From: an uncultured Clostridia bacterium | GTDB lineage: Bacteria > Bacillota > Clostridia > Oscillospirales > Acutalibacteraceae | DNA length: 49,947 bases | NCBI GenBank assembly: GCA_947624285.1 | Contig: CANQJS010000010.1 | Location: forward strand, 1-49,947 | Direction: 5' to 3' | Part shown: piece after piece, positions 49,257 through 49,947 of the stretch | How the letters are laid out: each line of letters starts with the position of its first letter | How positions within the stretch are numbered: position 1 is the stretch's first letter | Made by a program: the position numbers and the translations under genes | The notes under the pieces: model-generated | The model's database searches: none | Told to the model about the DNA's origin: nothing | Seen by the model: only the letters and a program-made list of their open reading frames with translations

Positions 49257-49947
49257 ATGTGACTGAAATGAAAAAGGCGATTATAACAGGTCCGACCGGT
49301 GCGGTTGGTATTTCCTTAATTGAAGAACTTGTTTCACACGGAATAGCCGTTACAGCAATTTGTCGCCCCGATTCAATGAGATTAAAGGATATTCCGAGGC
49401 ATGAACTTGTTGACATCGTAGAGTGCGACATAAGCGATCTTATTTCGTTGAAAGATAAGCTTTCAAGAGATTATGATGTTTTTTATCACTTTGCTTGGGA
49501 CGGCACCTATGGTGAATCACGGCAGGATTTGAAGCGTCAGGCTAAAAACATCATATATACTATCGATGCTGTTCAACTTGCGAAACATCTCGGTTGTAAG
49601 GCGTTTGTTGGCGCGGGAAGCCAGAGTGAATTCGGTCATGTAGATGGGGTGCTTCATCCCGATTTGCCTTGCAATCCCGATAACGGATACGGAATTGCCA
49701 AACTTGATGCCGGAAGAATGAGTAGAATTGAGTGTAAGAAATTAGGCGTCAGACATGAGTGGTGCAGGATTTTAAGTCTTTATGGACCTCATGATGCAGC
49801 GCATACAATGGTTATGAGCAGTATAATTAAAATGCTCAACGGAGAGCGTGTGCAATGCACAAAGGGCGAGCAGGTCTGGGATTATATTTACAGCAAGGAT
49901 GCGGCTCGTGCTTTCAGATTGGTTGCCGAGAAAGGAAAAGACGGCGC
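49253..49947 (+). CDS. NAD-dependent epimerase/dehydratase, cut by the window end
   Basis: The first 231 residues of an extended SDR. It has IITGPTGAVGISLIEEL, HFAWDGTYGE, GAGSQSEFG and YGIAKL (YxxxK complete). It begins with an ATG that overlaps the TPP gene stop (ATGA); a second in-frame ATG at 49268 is possible. Position and type suggest the ketoreductase that finishes the CDP-dideoxy or branched sugar, as YerF or the abequose/paratose synthases do, but the specificity is not visible. Confidence 0.75.
   Translation, partial: MNVTEMKKAIITGPTGAVGISLIEELVSHGIAVTAICRPDSMRLKDIPRHELVDIVECDISDLISLKDKLSRDYDVFYHFAWDGTYGESRQDLKRQAKNIIYTIDAVQLAKHLGCKAFVGAGSQSEFGHVDGVLHPDLPCNPDNGYGIAKLDAGRMSRIECKKLGVRHEWCRILSLYGPHDAAHTMVMSSIIKMLNGERVQCTKGEQVWDYIYSKDAARAFRLVAEKGKDG

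Noticed and set aside
1-49947. CRISPR arrays, rRNA genes, complete insertion sequences or prophage
   Set aside because: I saw no regularly spaced repeats, rRNA sequence, transposase or phage structural genes; the only recombinase is that at 38756-39601.

Overview
The window looks like a chromosomal stretch of an anaerobic, spore-forming Firmicute of class Clostridia, probably near the Oscillospiraceae/Ruminococcaceae. Three things point there: dipicolinate synthase genes (dpaAB), a GerW/YtfJ sporulation gene next to scpAB and a DacF-type carboxypeptidase, and strong Shine-Dalgarno sites with many TTG starts. The assignment is inferred from gene content only. Almost all genes are on the + strand and are packed into operons with overlapping stop/start codons.

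Layout. 0.1-3 kb: a lipoprotein with a Thr/Lys stalk, a probable type I toxin-antitoxin locus, a membrane protein resembling a degenerate PTS EIIC, and an AlkD-like protein. 3-6 kb: murC and dpaAB. 6-10.7 kb: a polyamine ABC transporter (potABCD) and a HAD phosphatase. 10.7-13 kb: tRNA-Leu(GAG) followed by an accessory islet. The islet holds a candidate small RNA under a palindromic operator, a DUF5710 gene bracketed by inverted copies of one hairpin, and a HigBA-like module whose toxin is broken. 13-16 kb: a YgjP-type metallopeptidase, then upp-uraA for uracil salvage. 16.0-16.3 kb: a MITE-like element with 29-bp terminal inverted repeats. 16.3-24 kb: a DUF2974 hydrolase, then xpt, a BMP-family nucleoside ABC transporter and hpt, together a purine uptake and salvage unit. 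24-34.5 kb: a lipoprotein with a two-component system, then yqhQ, prmC, a site-2-type protease, scpA, scpB, DUF2953, ytfJ, dacF and a pseudouridine synthase. 34.6-38.6 kb: a GH16 enzyme without a signal peptide, then a three-gene set laid out like the 12S, 1.3S and 5S subunits of a transcarboxylase.

38.7-49.9 kb is the most striking part. A tyrosine recombinase with all its catalytic residues is followed at once by an 18-bp inverted repeat pair enclosing about 220 bp of AT-rich DNA. Each repeat is itself a two-arm recombinase-type site with a 4-bp asymmetric centre. This has the form of an invertible promoter switch. It lies directly upstream of a surface-polysaccharide locus: an SDR gene, then the CpsB phosphatase, CpsC/Wzz, CpsD tyrosine kinase and an initiating sugar-phosphate transferase. 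Next come rfbF-rfbG-rfbH for a CDP-3,6-dideoxyhexose precursor, a ThDP enzyme that may add a two-carbon branch as YerE does, and a final SDR gene cut off by the window end. The working hypothesis is a phase-variable capsule or exopolysaccharide carrying an unusual deoxy sugar.
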